64,000 nt of DNA from Stratiolaelaps scimitus. Its lineage: Eukaryota > Arthropoda > Arachnida > Mesostigmata > Laelapidae. The notes below the pieces were generated by a model. It made no database searches, was not told where the DNA came from, and saw only the letters and a program-made list of their open reading frames with translations. The translations under genes were made by a program, and so were the position numbers. The DNA lies in the NCBI GenBank assembly GCA_019614645.1, contig JABWDB010000005.1, positions 16,109,001 to 16,173,000 of the forward strand, in the 5' to 3' direction. Shown here piece after piece: positions 49,674 through 62,270 of the stretch (its first letter is position 1; every line of letters starts with the position of its first letter).

Positions 49674-52600
49674 CTTGCCGGCGCTAACGATATGAAAATG
49701 AACAAAAAAGAAGCAGAGGGGACCGTTATTTAAATCTCTCTGTGTGGCTGCGTGCGATATACTCTAATCTTAGATTAACAATGCATTGATATATTTGATC
49801 TGCCTAGTTGAATGGCAACCCCTGCATCGCACAAAGCAGAAATAGATCTTTACAACGATTTGATTAGTTTTCTTCATCTCTCTGTTTTGTACTCAGCTAT
49901 GTATCAGCTATGCATCAGCAATAAATGCTTTATTATGCTTGTCAACGTGACCCGAATCGATTGATATCAATAAGATTCAAGATACACGGTGACGTGCGAA
50001 ACGACTGCACCGTGCCGTCTGTACAGTAAAACGAAGTAAGTGATTGGTAATTATGGCGGATGCACGCTAAAGTTATGATTTTGTTGTGAACAACAGTGAA
50101 CTGAGCGGATCGTCCTCCGTTCCCGTTGATGAGATGATAAATTCAAATTAACTGTCAGTTACTTTCAGTTGCATGCTACGTGAGAGCATATGGGCAGATT
50201 ACATCTGACTCCCGGATAATAACGGTCTTACGCTATCACATATTTAATACATTTGACAAGCAGAAGCAAAGATACAATTTATTTACACCCCCCCCTCGAA
50301 ATAAGCAGCACTTATTTAGACGACTTTGTTTATCTTGCGTGTCACGCCTATGCAATATAATATAGTGCAATTACATACGTACATTTGCCCTGTGCGAACC
50401 CGCCATCACTAAATCATCGAACTATTAAATCATTTAGCTAATGACGCTTGTATGACTCCAATAGGACAAATGACATTTGAACGCATGTCAAATATTCAAT
50501 TGAACGCCTGTGGTGAATTTATTCAATTAAGCCAAACGAAGCATCCGACGAGCCGGAAAAAGCCGCTACTGAGTGCCATGCCGCTGGTACCCGATGGTGC
50601 CGTCATGGTCAAATGAACTTCGAGCGAAACACTCGAATGCGGATCGTCTTCGTGTTTACCACGTGCCACAAACCATCCGAAGTCTTCATCACAAATTTCG
50701 TCTCAATGTTCATTTTGGAAATAATCGAAGTCGAACCTAGTTGTTGTGATTTCAAAATAAATCTTCATGATAAAAGAACCACGGCATATGCAGACAAATA
50801 GACATAACAGCAATACATAATTTGGGAGGAGGAATTTTATTATACATCGACGCCTGCGTCGACAGAACTTCCCCGCACGAACTCATAATGGACAATCGCG
50901 CACCTAAGAATCAAGGCGCCTCTCGGCCTGAGCAGCCATCGTTTCGTCTTAGTTCCGAACTGGTTGCTTGAGGCCACACGAATACTCAGTGATTGGACAT
51001 GTAACTGGAAGGCAGAGCAAGGCGCCAATACTCAAGTCCCAAAGTTACGCAATTAGGTGAGAAGAGACTGGGCAGATGTTTTTTTCTCAATGAAGAAAAC
51101 AGAAACATGCTCACGGGTTTAATGTGGTGGTTCACTAATCTACCGATAACCTAACTGTGCCGACTAGCTAAAGCACAGAACACATATATTAAATACGAGG
51201 CAATTATACAAATCGGCCTGTGCTATTCCTAGGGACCACAGGTGGAAATTTGTCACACAGATGAGTACTCAGGCAGTCTTTGGACTGAATCGACGTAGTT
51301 AAATCTTAATGCTCAAAATCTCAGTTTTCTCGGCAAAATAAGCAATCTTTGGGGCCCCTCATCTGTGTTGGAGCGAGGGCAGAAGCGCACGACATGAGTA
51401 GTACATATATATATATACATATATATGTTGTACTGTTTCATCAAGCAGAGCCTTGTAGGTTGAGTTCGCACCAAGATGACAGTTCAATGTTGGCATTTGC
51501 GGTTGGTCCTAGCGCGCAACCAGTTAAGCTTCCCCGGATCAGTTTCATGATTAACATCTCCCATAATCTCTTTGCTTAAGTGTTTATAACAACAAATATA
51601 TAGTTAGCGGTATTTCTATACACCGACGACCACCGAAGGTCTCCTGGACAAAGGAATGAATACATTGGCCTGAGTGCAATCTTCCATTGCTACCGATCTC
51701 TCATCAGAGACACTTCAAAACGAGGACGATCGACAAAAATAGCAAATGCGGCGAAACATAGCAAAAATCGTATTATCACAGCAGTTGCCTCGCCGGCTGA
51801 AATAATGATGAAGACTTGCGAGTCCTCGTGCTGCGATAACCTGCACACACGGCCCACGGCCCAATCCCACCGGGTGACCACTCCCGTGCGTTCAGCAGGT
51901 GTTGCCTGAAGTGTGCTTTCTAATACCTGTGGATTTTGAGTTTCTCTCCTTGTGTTTCCTATCCAAGAAATGACATACATGCCGAGACAGCTCGTCACCT
52001 TGGGCTAGACAGAACGTTTGCGACGCCGCAGTCAGCTGCTACTGATAGGGGTCAAGTTGTATGTGTACGCACACAATGCGCCGATTGTTCGGCTTTTTTT
52101 TCGGGGGGTTGGTAGTCAATTAATGGTGAGATAGTAAGCACAGCTCAGTCCGACAACTGCGTAAGCGTAAAAAGGACCGAGGATTTCTACATAGGCTACA
52201 ACACATTATTATCGTTGTTCTAATATATCTAATTTGACAGAACGCACAATTTATGTGATTTAAGTATTACAATAAGTTGTTTCATTTACAGATAGATGGA
52301 TTTCTCAGATCGGAAAACGATTATAAATGTAGCTTTGACGCCTAGTACTACAATTATTAGTAATCATAATAATAATAATAACTAATAATTAGTTGATAAT
52401 AGCCAGTTATATTTGGCTGTAAGCCTATGTTTAATTTTGAATGCTCATTATGTCCCTCTCTTGCTCTTCGTCTCTGCGACAGAGCAACCTAACTTTGAAA
52501 GAAATTCTTCAGAGGAGACCGAATGTATCCGCGTTTCTTATTGCACCACTTATATCTATGCTGACCGTGGCAAACAGTGGCAGAGAACAGCAAGTAGACA

Positions 52601-53541
52601 TCGAACAATACCTAAGGCACTGAACGATGTCTATAATCAGTAAGCAACTATTCACCTCCTTCAGAGGAAATCGCAGTCCGCGACATCGACCGATCAGTCA
52701 GCGTTTGGTCGGTGTGAACGTCACGCAATCATAAGGCAGCTGTCAGCTCGACGACCCGCGCGGAGTTTTTCAGCCGCTTCTCGACCAGCGAATCTTATGC
52801 TCATACACATTTTCGACTATTCAATGCGATACAAAATACGGATCGGCCGTGATTAAATCAAAAGTTAAAAGATCATAGGACTGTGTGACGTCTGCTGACA
52901 GTCACTGTGAAGTGATGGGCACGGATTGACTGAGGTACAGAGCGATGCTTCGAAGCAGGTAACCGCGGCAAGGTATGTGCGCGTTCGCGGGCGCGCAAAA
53001 CAGCTGACTAACAGCCAGTTTCTTCCATATGTTGGAAAAACGGAGGTGAAGCACTAAACGATAACGTGTCGGCTTCATATATATATATATATTTAAAGTA
53101 GCGATTTGTTTGCTTGAGGCTTAAAGCTTTCCGGCAAACTGACAGGTGCTAGGCGAGAAGCTCACGCCATGAAATCTCGCGAAGATTGTTCAATATCACA
53201 CTTACGAAGCTGGCTTCACAGCCATTAAACCGTTTTCTCTGGATTCGTTTCCATGACAAGGCGGGAGGCTTATCACCAATCATCCCTTGCGAGACAAGAC
53301 ACACCTTGGCTTCATTGACTTCTGAATCAAGAATACGCAACAGTCAAAGTGATAGCATAGCTTTGAGCAAAGTATACTGTGGTCAGATCACACACGGTGT
53401 AGATCTAGAATCAGTGGTACATTACTGGATACATTCGACGGGGGCGAGACAGCGGGATTGTGTAAATAACGTAAATGTGTATATCAATTCGAGAGTTATA
53501 CGTCATTCAATTATTATTATTATTATTATTATGTATGCTAG
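49674..53541. other. WTAP 5' flank and intergenic sequence
   Basis: No gene recognised. The WTAP promoter should lie immediately above 49673. Only short ORFs follow. Small simple repeats occur at 51404-51426 (TA), 52365-52380 (AAT) and 53080-53092 (TA), with ATT at 53508-53532. Confidence 0.4.
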
Positions 53542-53790
53542 TTAAGCGTGGCACTCATCGTGAGCAGGTGGTCCCCGCCCTCTTGGAACAATGAAATGAA
53601 GATCTCTATGCAAAGTTGACTTTAGGTACAACGTTATGCAAGAGTCGGCTAAAATATCATCTATAGAGTATAGGATTGCAGGCAGTAGCCAAAGTATCCC
53701 AGAAGAATAATGAAAGAGCCTACTTTTGGTATAATGCTTAACCGAACTCGGTGTTGTTCTACGAAAACAAGAGATCAGAGCCAAAATCAA
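53542..53790 (-). mobile_element. Possible LINE C-terminal tail remnant
   Basis: The minus-strand ORF contains SRLFHYSSGILWLLP followed by a segment ending LYLKSTLHRDL. This resembles the loose S-F-x-x-R-x3-x-L-W-x-x-L-P...F-K-x-x-L pattern at the C-terminus of many non-LTR retrotransposon polymerases. Too little sequence is conserved to be sure. Confidence 0.2.
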
Positions 53791-55026
53791 CGGCAGCTCT
53801 CAACGTGTGATGAAATTTTAACCATGGCGCATCACCTGCTTGTACATTCACCGTATGATGAATAACAATAATAATATAAGTGATAATCATGCGTTATATT
53901 ACAATATATATATAAAAATGATTGTCAACAATATGCCACAGACGTTGAGTCGTTCCCCTCCTCATTAGATGTTTCCTGCTTAAACATGGCAGGTGGATTG
54001 TTGCCTATACGCCACGCCTACTGAAGACCCTGGGGGCAATTATCAAGCTGATCACAGGTATCGTCTTTGGGTTGCACTCGACGTGTGCCGCGGTTTTCAT
54101 GCTTTTTATTGAAGGGGTGGTGGTCAAGAGTTCGACGTTCGTCAAATGGATATGCCGTGTCACGTGGCTCGGACAAGCGATCTCGGGACTTTTTACAGCC
54201 TATTAATAATTAGCGAAAACTCCTTTCGTTAATAGCGGCCGGCGGGAGAGTCATTACACACAAGTCGGTTGAATGCGACGAAACAAAATAGTACTGTGGA
54301 TGATGTACCTTGCTGCCTAGAGAATTGGTAGCTTTAGAAGTTTGCCCCCGCATAAACGATATTGCCTACGGGAGGCAACGTCGTTCAGTAGCAGTTTGAT
54401 ATTGCATTCGTGTAGCCAACAGCCGTATTCAGATATCACTGACTTGAAACTTGATTATATGTTGAAAACTGACGCAAGGCTAAACATGTGTGATTAGTTC
54501 GCAAGACGTATGAAGGGTGGCGGATGTTGAAGCCTTCAACAACGAAGTGGCATACGTATGCTTTTCATTAAAAACTTACTGGAAATAAATTAAGCAGGCC
54601 AGTACCACAAATCAAACCATAAACGTAGCTAACCCGACGACAAGCCAGGTAAGTATTTGGCCGCCTCTGTGAAGGAGTGCCGCGTTCGGGTCTCACATGG
54701 CCAATGCGACACTTCCGAGAAAAATCCCGATCTCTGAGAGGAACGGAATTAAACACAAATAGTGTATTATTAACGGTCACTAGGCTACGCATATAATGGT
54801 TGATCTGGTTCATATTTGGTTAACTCCACTGAACAGGCAGACAGATCTACACTTTACTCATTCATGTGAAAGTTCTACATCATCTCTTCAATTCCAAAGT
54901 GTCGGCGAATTTTCGCTCTCAGAGGTAATGTAGCGAGTAATTAAAAAAAAAGGAAGAAAATTCGATAGGAAGTTGAACCTATCGCCCTTAGCGAGAAAAG
55001 TAGGCCTTTTTTCGCTTTTCCAATAA
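53791..55026. other. AT-rich intergenic sequence
   Basis: No gene, RNA or repeat recognised beyond short TA and AAT tracts near 53865-53915. Confidence 0.45.
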
Positions 55027-55287
55027 ATGATACCAGAGGTCTCTTCTTTAGTTGCTTTGACAGATCCATACACACACGTTGAAAGGCGTGTGCATGTGAA
55101 ACATGGTGTGGCACTCAAACCAGCACCAATCTCTACCTATTTCAGCGAATTCGGTCTCGATCTTCAACCGGCCGACCGCGTGGATTTTCACAAACGGCGA
55201 CTTTCCGAATTCGAAGTTGCTAAACGCTGTGCAAACTTAGATACCCTGCACTACAAGATTATTATTGAGATTGACGCAATGAATTAA
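55027..55287 (+). CDS. Unrecognised 86-codon ORF
   Basis: ATG at 55027, TAA at 55285-55287. The composition is mixed, with charged and aromatic residues and no low-complexity run (for example STYFSEFGLDLQPADRVDFH), which makes it look more protein-like than other short ORFs nearby. There is no signal peptide or membrane segment and I recognise no family. It could be a fragment of a mobile element, a single-exon gene or chance. No neighbouring exon was found. Confidence 0.2.
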   Translation: MIPEVSSLVALTDPYTHVERRVHVKHGVALKPAPISTYFSEFGLDLQPADRVDFHKRRLSEFEVAKRCANLDTLHYKIIIEIDAMN

Positions 55288-56379
55288 TCAGTCGACTATG
55301 TGCAGAAGTCGAAATACATGGCAAAAGATCGCGGCGAAAACAACATCTCACCAACTCACTACACCGAACTCCTACAATACGCCTGGTCAACATGCATGTA
55401 TCTCGGTCAACATGTCACAGATGACATGTAACAGGCAAGTAAATCACTGTTTTCGTTTGTAAGTACCGTATCAATGTGTATTTGTGTACGTTAATTATTG
55501 CTGGTATATGCATATAGTAGGCGAAACAAGCTTGCTATCTAACTATGTTTGATTTTGTTGCTATTGTAGTTGTTGCTGTGTGAGTGAATGATTGTCTCTC
55601 ATATCTCTCGGTGGAGCCGAATTGCATCATATAATCTATGCACCGAATCGGAGCGATAAAAAAAAGTTGCCCCACATACAATTGGTTTGAATTTGGAGTA
55701 TGCGTCAACTTAGTTCTCAGCGGCTAGGCAAATTTCATTTGTCGTGTCGGATAATTTGTCAGCAGGCCACAGCTTTGCATGACTTTATTCCACATTAATA
55801 GTGCGAGCATATGAATATAGATAGCATGACGGACACACACAAAAGGATTTCGCTTAACAGGCCAACAGAAATTGTGATCCTGAATACGCCTACGTTAATT
55901 GTCCTAATCAAATACTAAATCACATTTATCTCGGATGTCATTATTTTTATCGTACGCGATATATTTTGTCACTTGTAACTTCAGCTCTGACAAAGCCAAA
56001 CCGCAGATATATATATATATATGGGACAGCATTAGAAAGCGACAATAATTAGAGAACAATTTAAGGCAATATCCTGGGGGTGAGAGATTCCGTAACCTTA
56101 ATTTTTCAGCCACGAGACTTTGTTTGCACTCGGGAATTACAGTGGCCACCAGCAAAAACGGCGGTCATTGCTAATTGTGGTCGATGCTATGTAAAGGGAA
56201 GTTACATTATTAACAATTGTTATTGTGTTTGCTGTTGTTGCTGCTGCTGCGGTGTCATCATTACAGACGATTGGTTGGTCGTGTTCGTGTTAGATGACGA
56301 AATGTTGTTGTTGTTGTCGTCCTATTTCTGAGTTGTTAATCTTGGTGTTGAGCTACTACTGTTTTATACTACAATGGTT
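55288..56379. other. AT-rich intergenic sequence
   Basis: No gene recognised. A (TA)n lies at 55997-56012, and GTT/GCT triplets begin near 56220. Confidence 0.45.
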
Positions 56380-58830
56380 TGTGCTGTACAGTGATCTGTT
56401 GCTGTGGGCCGATTGCCATTGTTATTGTTGTGATCGTTCGTGTAGATGTAGCCGTTGTTACTGACATCGATCTAGTGCAAGTACTCCTCAATATTGTTTC
56501 TGTTATTTTTGTTGTTGTTGCTGTTGTTGTTGTTTTGTTGCTGTTGTTGCCGCAATCGTAGAGTTACCGGAGTGAAGTAATGAACTCGCTGGCTGGTCCG
56601 TCCGCTGTGGATTCAGCGGCCGAGGGCACAGTCAGAGTATATCGTTTATATACGGATAGAGATCAGAGAGACAAACAAAAATGCTGGGGCGGACGCTCGG
56701 TCGGTCGGTCGTCGTACGGGGGGGGGGGGGGGGCACTCCACTACGCGCGGCACTACGTGAGATGAATGGCTTGGCTTGGCTCGGCCAGGTGGGATTCGGT
56801 TGGCGTTTTAGCACGCTCGTACGTCGCACCGCCGGGTCACCGCAGCAGCAGCAGCAGCAGCTGTGATCCACCGGCAGCTCTTCAACCTCTCGCCTTTCTA
56901 CCCAATGAGTGTTCACTGCTAACGGCTATGGCAGGTGCAACGGCTGGCTGACGCAGTCCCCTCCAACTAACACAAGTGAATGATTGGAGCCTGCTTTGTC
57001 TTGTTCACTCTCGCTCGCTCTCAGCGTTGGCGTTTGTTTCTTTGGAAACGTCTTTCGTTCACATTACGTTATCAGGGCTCGCCACCAGTTTGGCATCATC
57101 AACCCCACCAACTAGGCCAGCCGCTCGCTGATCGAACTCATCAAGTCAGTGTCGTCGGTGTCGACAACAATCAATCTATTCGCAATCTGGCTGGATGGCC
57201 ATTTGTGCATTGAATGCGATTGTTCAATTCTCGTGATTCGTCGGTCAGCCAGTCAGTCTGTTAGTTAGACAACTCGATCGAGCGCCTCGTCGAGTACACC
57301 AGTATCTGTTGGCAAATGAGGCGAAGACTAACAGCAGCAGCAGTATATGTTACTTTGCTGTGGTGGATATAGTTCACTGTTCAGTAGGATAGAAACACCC
57401 GCCGCCGGCTCCGCCGCTGCCGCTGCCGCCACTCGTCCCAGCTCTTATCGCCGACATCAGTAACATCGACAAGCCAGCTTTAGCCATATTCGTAGCAGTC
57501 GTTCTCGTGGATAACAATGTTAACTGGCCGTCCGCAGAACAAGAAGAAGTAGCAGTAGCGGCAATAGCCTTCGTGGTAGTTCGGATTAGCACCGACGCGC
57601 AGCCAGACATTCGCGACACCAGCTGCAGCATAGCCTCTACGATGCTTCGCTGCCGCATCGGTAATGGCAATATACAACGAACGTTCACCGCCAGCGAGAC
57701 GTGACCCACGACGCGTTGCTTGTCACTCCAGCCAACTGCCGTGGCCCCGTGGACGCTATTGGGCACTAAACACAACGAACCCGTTGGGCTGGCACTACGG
57801 CTTTGGCCGGTAACGGCAGAGGCCCCTTTAGGCCTAGCACAAATACAACACCGCGGTGAGGGCTGGTGACCAGATCCGGTCCAGACACCACCGCCAAGCT
57901 AGTGATGGCCACCCAGGTCTGTCCACCAGCCAAGCCGTCACCAGCTTTTGCGTCAGAAGTGTCGTTCTTAATCGTCGTCGTTGTTCTCAGTCTGAAAAAC
58001 GGGGGTTTAATCTCTCATAACTGTTTCGTTTTTGTTTAGTCTCTCTCTCTCTCTCTCTCTCGGTCTTTTCTCCCTATTTTGCTATCTCTCTCTCGCTCTC
58101 TCTCTCTCTCGCTCTCTCACTCGGCGCTCGTCAGTCAAGTCACCTGAGGGGGGCTGCTGTTATCGTCGAATTCAGCGGAGTTCGCACTGCACACCAAGCA
58201 AGCAACGCAACGCAACTGAACTCAACGAACGTAAACGTAACTCGACAGCCGCACGACTGCTCGCGGCTGGCGCCTTCTCTCCGTGAGGCTTGTTCGGGTC
58301 GTTCTTCGTTGTTAACTTCAATTATTACACCAACACCAGCACACCACAACGAAACGATCGCTCCGCTAGTAACGACGAGACGTGATGGATGAAAATACGA
58401 CGGGCCGTCGTCTCACCCACCGAAGAAACACAGAACGACTTCAACAAGCAGCGAGTACTAGCAACCTTCATCGAGCACAACATGCAGACAGCAAGCAGCG
58501 GGCCGCACCAGGCCAGGCGATAGCGCGCTGATGGGTGAACCGAACTGCCTCGGACGCCGCGGGCAGCCGATGGTATATCGTCACTACGATGGCGCATCTG
58601 AGGCGCAGCGGGGGCCAAAATAAAACAAAGCTGGCTAAATGCAGACCACGAACAACATGGCATACGCCGACGCGACGAACGCGTGAACGCATTGGACAAG
58701 TAGCCAGAACCACTGTGGGCGGGCGATTCGGCAGCGGAGAATGAGCGATAGGATCGTAAGAATCTCTCTCTTTCTCGCTCTCTCTCGCAAGAGACTCACT
58801 CGTTGTCTGCGATACAACGGACATTTAGTT
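56380..58830. promoter_or_regulatory. GC-rich block with G-run, CAG and (CT)n; candidate promoter/5'-UTR
   Basis: A 2.4-kb GC-rich, CpG-containing block between AT-rich flanks. It has GTT triplets (56500-56550), a G run of about 14 (56719-56732), CAG repeats (56845-56862, 57332-57345), long (CT)n runs (58040-58062, 58087-58116) and many GTC/CGT triplets. Several ORFs are open on both strands, including a basic 48-codon one on the plus strand at 58385-58531 (ATGGATG start); none resembles a known protein. Composition matches the 27.3-28.5 kb block. The gene it serves, and the strand, are unknown. Confidence 0.3.
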
Positions 58831-58890
58831 CATAATTTATATGGTTAACAGAAAGATATATAATTGTATTTAGGAAGATAGATTATTGTA

Positions 58891-58977
58891 TTTGAAACCC
58901 TCACACCTTCAACCTACTGGGAGGATTCTGTCCTTGACAGAATCCTCCCAGTAGGTTGAAGGTGTGGGGGTTTCAAA
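58891..58977. repeat. Near-perfect 42-bp hairpin with 3-base loop
   Basis: The arms 58891-58932 and 58936-58977 are reverse complements at 41 of 42 positions (the only mismatch is near the outer end, T versus C), with the loop CTT. Such a tight hairpin is a candidate small RNA precursor, a folded MITE or a recent inverted duplication. The 350 bases to its right are GC-rich with no recognised gene. Confidence 0.95.
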
Positions 58978-60298
58978 GGGCCCGCCTTAGGTCTCGAAGG
59001 CAAGAGGACTTAGTTGGTAACTCGAGTGCGGATCGCTCGGTCGGCTCGTGACAGAAGCGTAGTCTCACGTGCAGACGCAATGAGTGGCGTGGAAAGGGTT
59101 AGGGTTGTTTCTTGCAGACAAAATAAAAGCCCTCGCAAAGGCGTTATTCAGAATCGTGTGGCGCGGATGTCTCTCTGCTTTGAGTTCACACGAGCTCAAA
59201 CCACGGTGCCCGTTCGCGGCCACCGAATCTTCGCACGCAGCATATCAATGCATAGCAACCGAGGGCTGGAGGCGTAGATCAACGCATACGCGAAAGGAAT
59301 TACCACCAAGGAGAGTAGCCAAGGACGGGGATTGAAGTTGATGAGTTAATTTCACCATACGAGCTGACAATACGACTTCCATAATGCTTAGACTTCTTGT
59401 TGATCAGTGGTGCTCATATCATTGCTAAGTATTTAGATAGATAATTGGTAGCTCTGCGCCAACAACGTCTCAACGTCCTTTCCAATGCGTCAGTTTGCTC
59501 CCTTTGGTGAACTTGCAGCAGACAATAGGTGAGAACTTACGATCCCATTCAAAGTGAGCTATACTCGTAGTTACTCATAGGCAGCTGTAGTCAGCCGGGT
59601 TCGTGTAGATTCTACATAGAATTCAACATTGCGTCGTGACGGTTTTTGTATTGCGGCTTTCACAAACCAAGTGTTGGAAAAATCACATTTTCTAGATATA
59701 AATTCGGCTCGTTGCAATGGAAGCAAAAGTTGGCAAGGATTAGTTGCTGAATCGGTCCATGAAAACTATAGTGTTGAAAATGACAATCTTAGAACGTTCG
59801 ATTTCATTGGCAGGACACCAAAGTTGACGCCAATTACTGCACAACAAATCAGTCACGGCAAACATATTCGGGCTGCTACACAACCAGTTGATTTTGCAAT
59901 GAACGCTACTTTAAACATTTGGACTATACTTGAGTCCCGTCATACATTATGAGAGCAATTTAATTCGGGTGGAGGGGCGCTATGATTTTCCAATAACTTT
60001 TCGACGCACAGCTTCCATTGTCTTGCAGCTGGTTCGTGCTTATTATAACTCCTGGTAAAGATACTTAAACTAGGCACCCGTGAATGGGACTCACAATCGA
60101 GCTAATCTTAAGTAGGAGGTAACTAAATAAGCATTTTATTTAGTATATATTTTATATCACTAATTTTGATTTTATTTAGCGGCGGGCATTTGTAAATTTC
60201 GCAAGGTGTACCTACATGCTAAACACATTCAGTCTAATCACTCTCGCTTACTAAAAGTAACCCAAAGAAATACTTCGTAGCCGCATCGGTTTGCTTAC

Positions 60299-60355
60299 AA
60301 AGCATTGCTCATAGAATATGCATAAGATGTATGCATATTCAATGAGCAATGCTTT
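60299..60355. repeat. 26-bp inverted repeat, short loop
   Basis: AAAGCATTGCTCATAGAATA... (60299-60324) is complementary to 60330-60355 at 25 of 26 positions, with a 5-base spacer. Confidence 0.92.
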
Positions 60356-60792
60356 CACAAACATAGCCACACATACACACCGCGCACTACCTAAGGCAAA
60401 GTAAGTCTCCTTGAGGCGTTGTCTTTCTAGAGGATAGGTTTTTATTGTCATCAATCTCCGCTTTGCAGTAGAGCGGTGCCGGCGGAGTTGAATCGTCAAT
60501 TTTCCGAGTGAACAATGCTTCCAGTCTGTTCCCAATTTGTATCCTCTACTCGACATACGGGATTACAACGTCGTCTAGTTACAACTCAAAACTGCATTGA
60601 AACCTAAACGATGTACATTAGATTCGAATACCCTAGGATACTGATAACGATGATAAGAAGCATTGTTTTCAGTACAATTCCATTCCATCACGCGTTGGGA
60701 CAACCAACTTCGAGGGCCGGTCGAGTCGATCTCGTCTGTCGGGGTCACCAAGGTAATAACCATAATAATAGGAATAATCAGCCTTTACTTTA

Positions 60793-60990
60793 GTACTAAC
60801 TTGAAAAAACTACCGACCAGCACATGCGCGTGAATAAAATGCACCGCATCAAACTTAGACAAATAGTTCAAATTATATATATATATATATATATGTATAT
60901 ATAAATTGAACTATTTGTCCAAGTTCGATGCGGTGCATTTTCTTCGTGTGCATGTGCTGGTCGGTAGTTTTCTTCCGAGTTACTAACACA
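60793..60990. repeat. About 85-bp inverted repeat around a (TA)n loop; MITE-like
   Basis: The left arm (about 60793-60873) and right arm (about 60904-60990) are reverse complements over most of their length, sharing long exact blocks such as ACTACCGACCAGCACATGC, AAAATGCACCGCATC and GACAAATAGTTCAA, with scattered substitutions and one or two indels. A (TA)n run forms the loop. The divergence between arms shows it is not a sequencing artefact. Confidence 0.92.
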
Positions 60991-62270
60991 AGGAAAGAAC
61001 GCAGCTTACTTCGTCTCTCATAACCTCGATACCCCCCATGATCTGTGTAGCATATGACAGAGTCGGGCAACGAGCGAGGGCGGAGGATCCCGGTCTTCTG
61101 TTCAGATCCGTTACACCCTGGCAATCTAATCATTCTATATATTTATATATATATATATTTATATATGTAATAACAAAATAAAATGGGTATACATAAAAGC
61201 GATGGAGCACGCCGATCTCCGCATTCTGTGTATGTAGCGAAAACGGTGCTTGGTATTTTGTATCCGCGCCTTCGAATCAAATTGATGCTATTAACAATGC
61301 CGGCAGTGTTCTACATCTGTCAGCGCGGATACGTCATGCCAGTAGACTCACGACGATGATCCGACTCGTAATTGCTAAATTCTAGTTGAACTGGCCAGCT
61401 AATTGTGGGCACTTTTGTTTCTCCTGTCTCCATTCCGATGGTTGGGTTTCACAGTGATTGGTTTGCACATCCTATTTACCCATCGTGTCCGCCGCTGAAT
61501 GGGGACCGAATCTTTCATCTGGGAGAGCATTTACAGCACAGGTGCGGATGTTTGTGTAAAAATACCGATTCAGCAAATCGTACAGTTAAGTGGGAAGAAC
61601 GATAGTACAATGGCTGCAATTTGAGTTGAAACACCCCTTCTAGAGCTGACTTCTTACTAAGAACCAATGCGAACGCTGAGGGTTCCGCCGGATGTATTGC
61701 TAAATATGGATCTGAATTTCGATAAAAAGAAAAGTTGTGAGATTTATAAATGCGCTGGACAAGATAAAATCTCGTCATAAAAGGCACCACAGAAGTTGTG
61801 AGTATCATCGGGAGCTTGGGGTATTGTTTATTCGCTCAGAGTTCGTGAGTTCATTTTCTCAGCTACTCGGTATATAATCTTGGCACCAGACTAAAAGCGT
61901 ACGGAAAATCTAGTTTAAAAAAGTCGTTGTTTATTTCTACATCATTGAAGTCAACCCGGTTAAAAAGTCATGTTATCCGTAAATAGCAGTCAACTAAGAG
62001 AGGTACGCTTCTCTCCCTCTCTCCCTGGGTGTGTTTCCTTTCTAACTTCTCTTCTATAAAAATGGTCATCGTTTGTCTTTAGCTTGAGTCACATCATTTG
62101 TCCCACGCGCTTGTGAAGTAGTCTACAGAAATGGGTAGTTTTCAAAAACCGACCCGAGGGATAGAGGCGGACGCACTGTACCACAGGCGTCATTTTAACG
62201 GCGCATGTGTGTAGCCCTAATACTTATACTTGTAGTTCCCTTAGATCTATACTTCTTTCTGCCCCGTTGC

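Larger units (their letters stand above)
59336..62270. other. Polo 3' flank
   Basis: No gene recognised. Minus-strand AATAAA candidates (TTTATT on plus) lie near 61821 and 61929, 340-450 nt past the Polo stop, and may end its transcript. Two inverted repeats lie at 60299-60355 and 60793-60990 (separate entries), with (TA)n at about 61134-61166. Confidence 0.4.

Noticed and set aside
51690..51998. 102-codon minus-strand ORF with a hydrophobic stretch
   Set aside because: The hydrophobic part is internal and irregular, and there is no recognised family or supporting exon.
57374..57775. 133-codon minus-strand ORF
   Set aside because: Composition-driven opening in a GC-rich island, ending in a Gly/Ser repeat. 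No domain or splice support.
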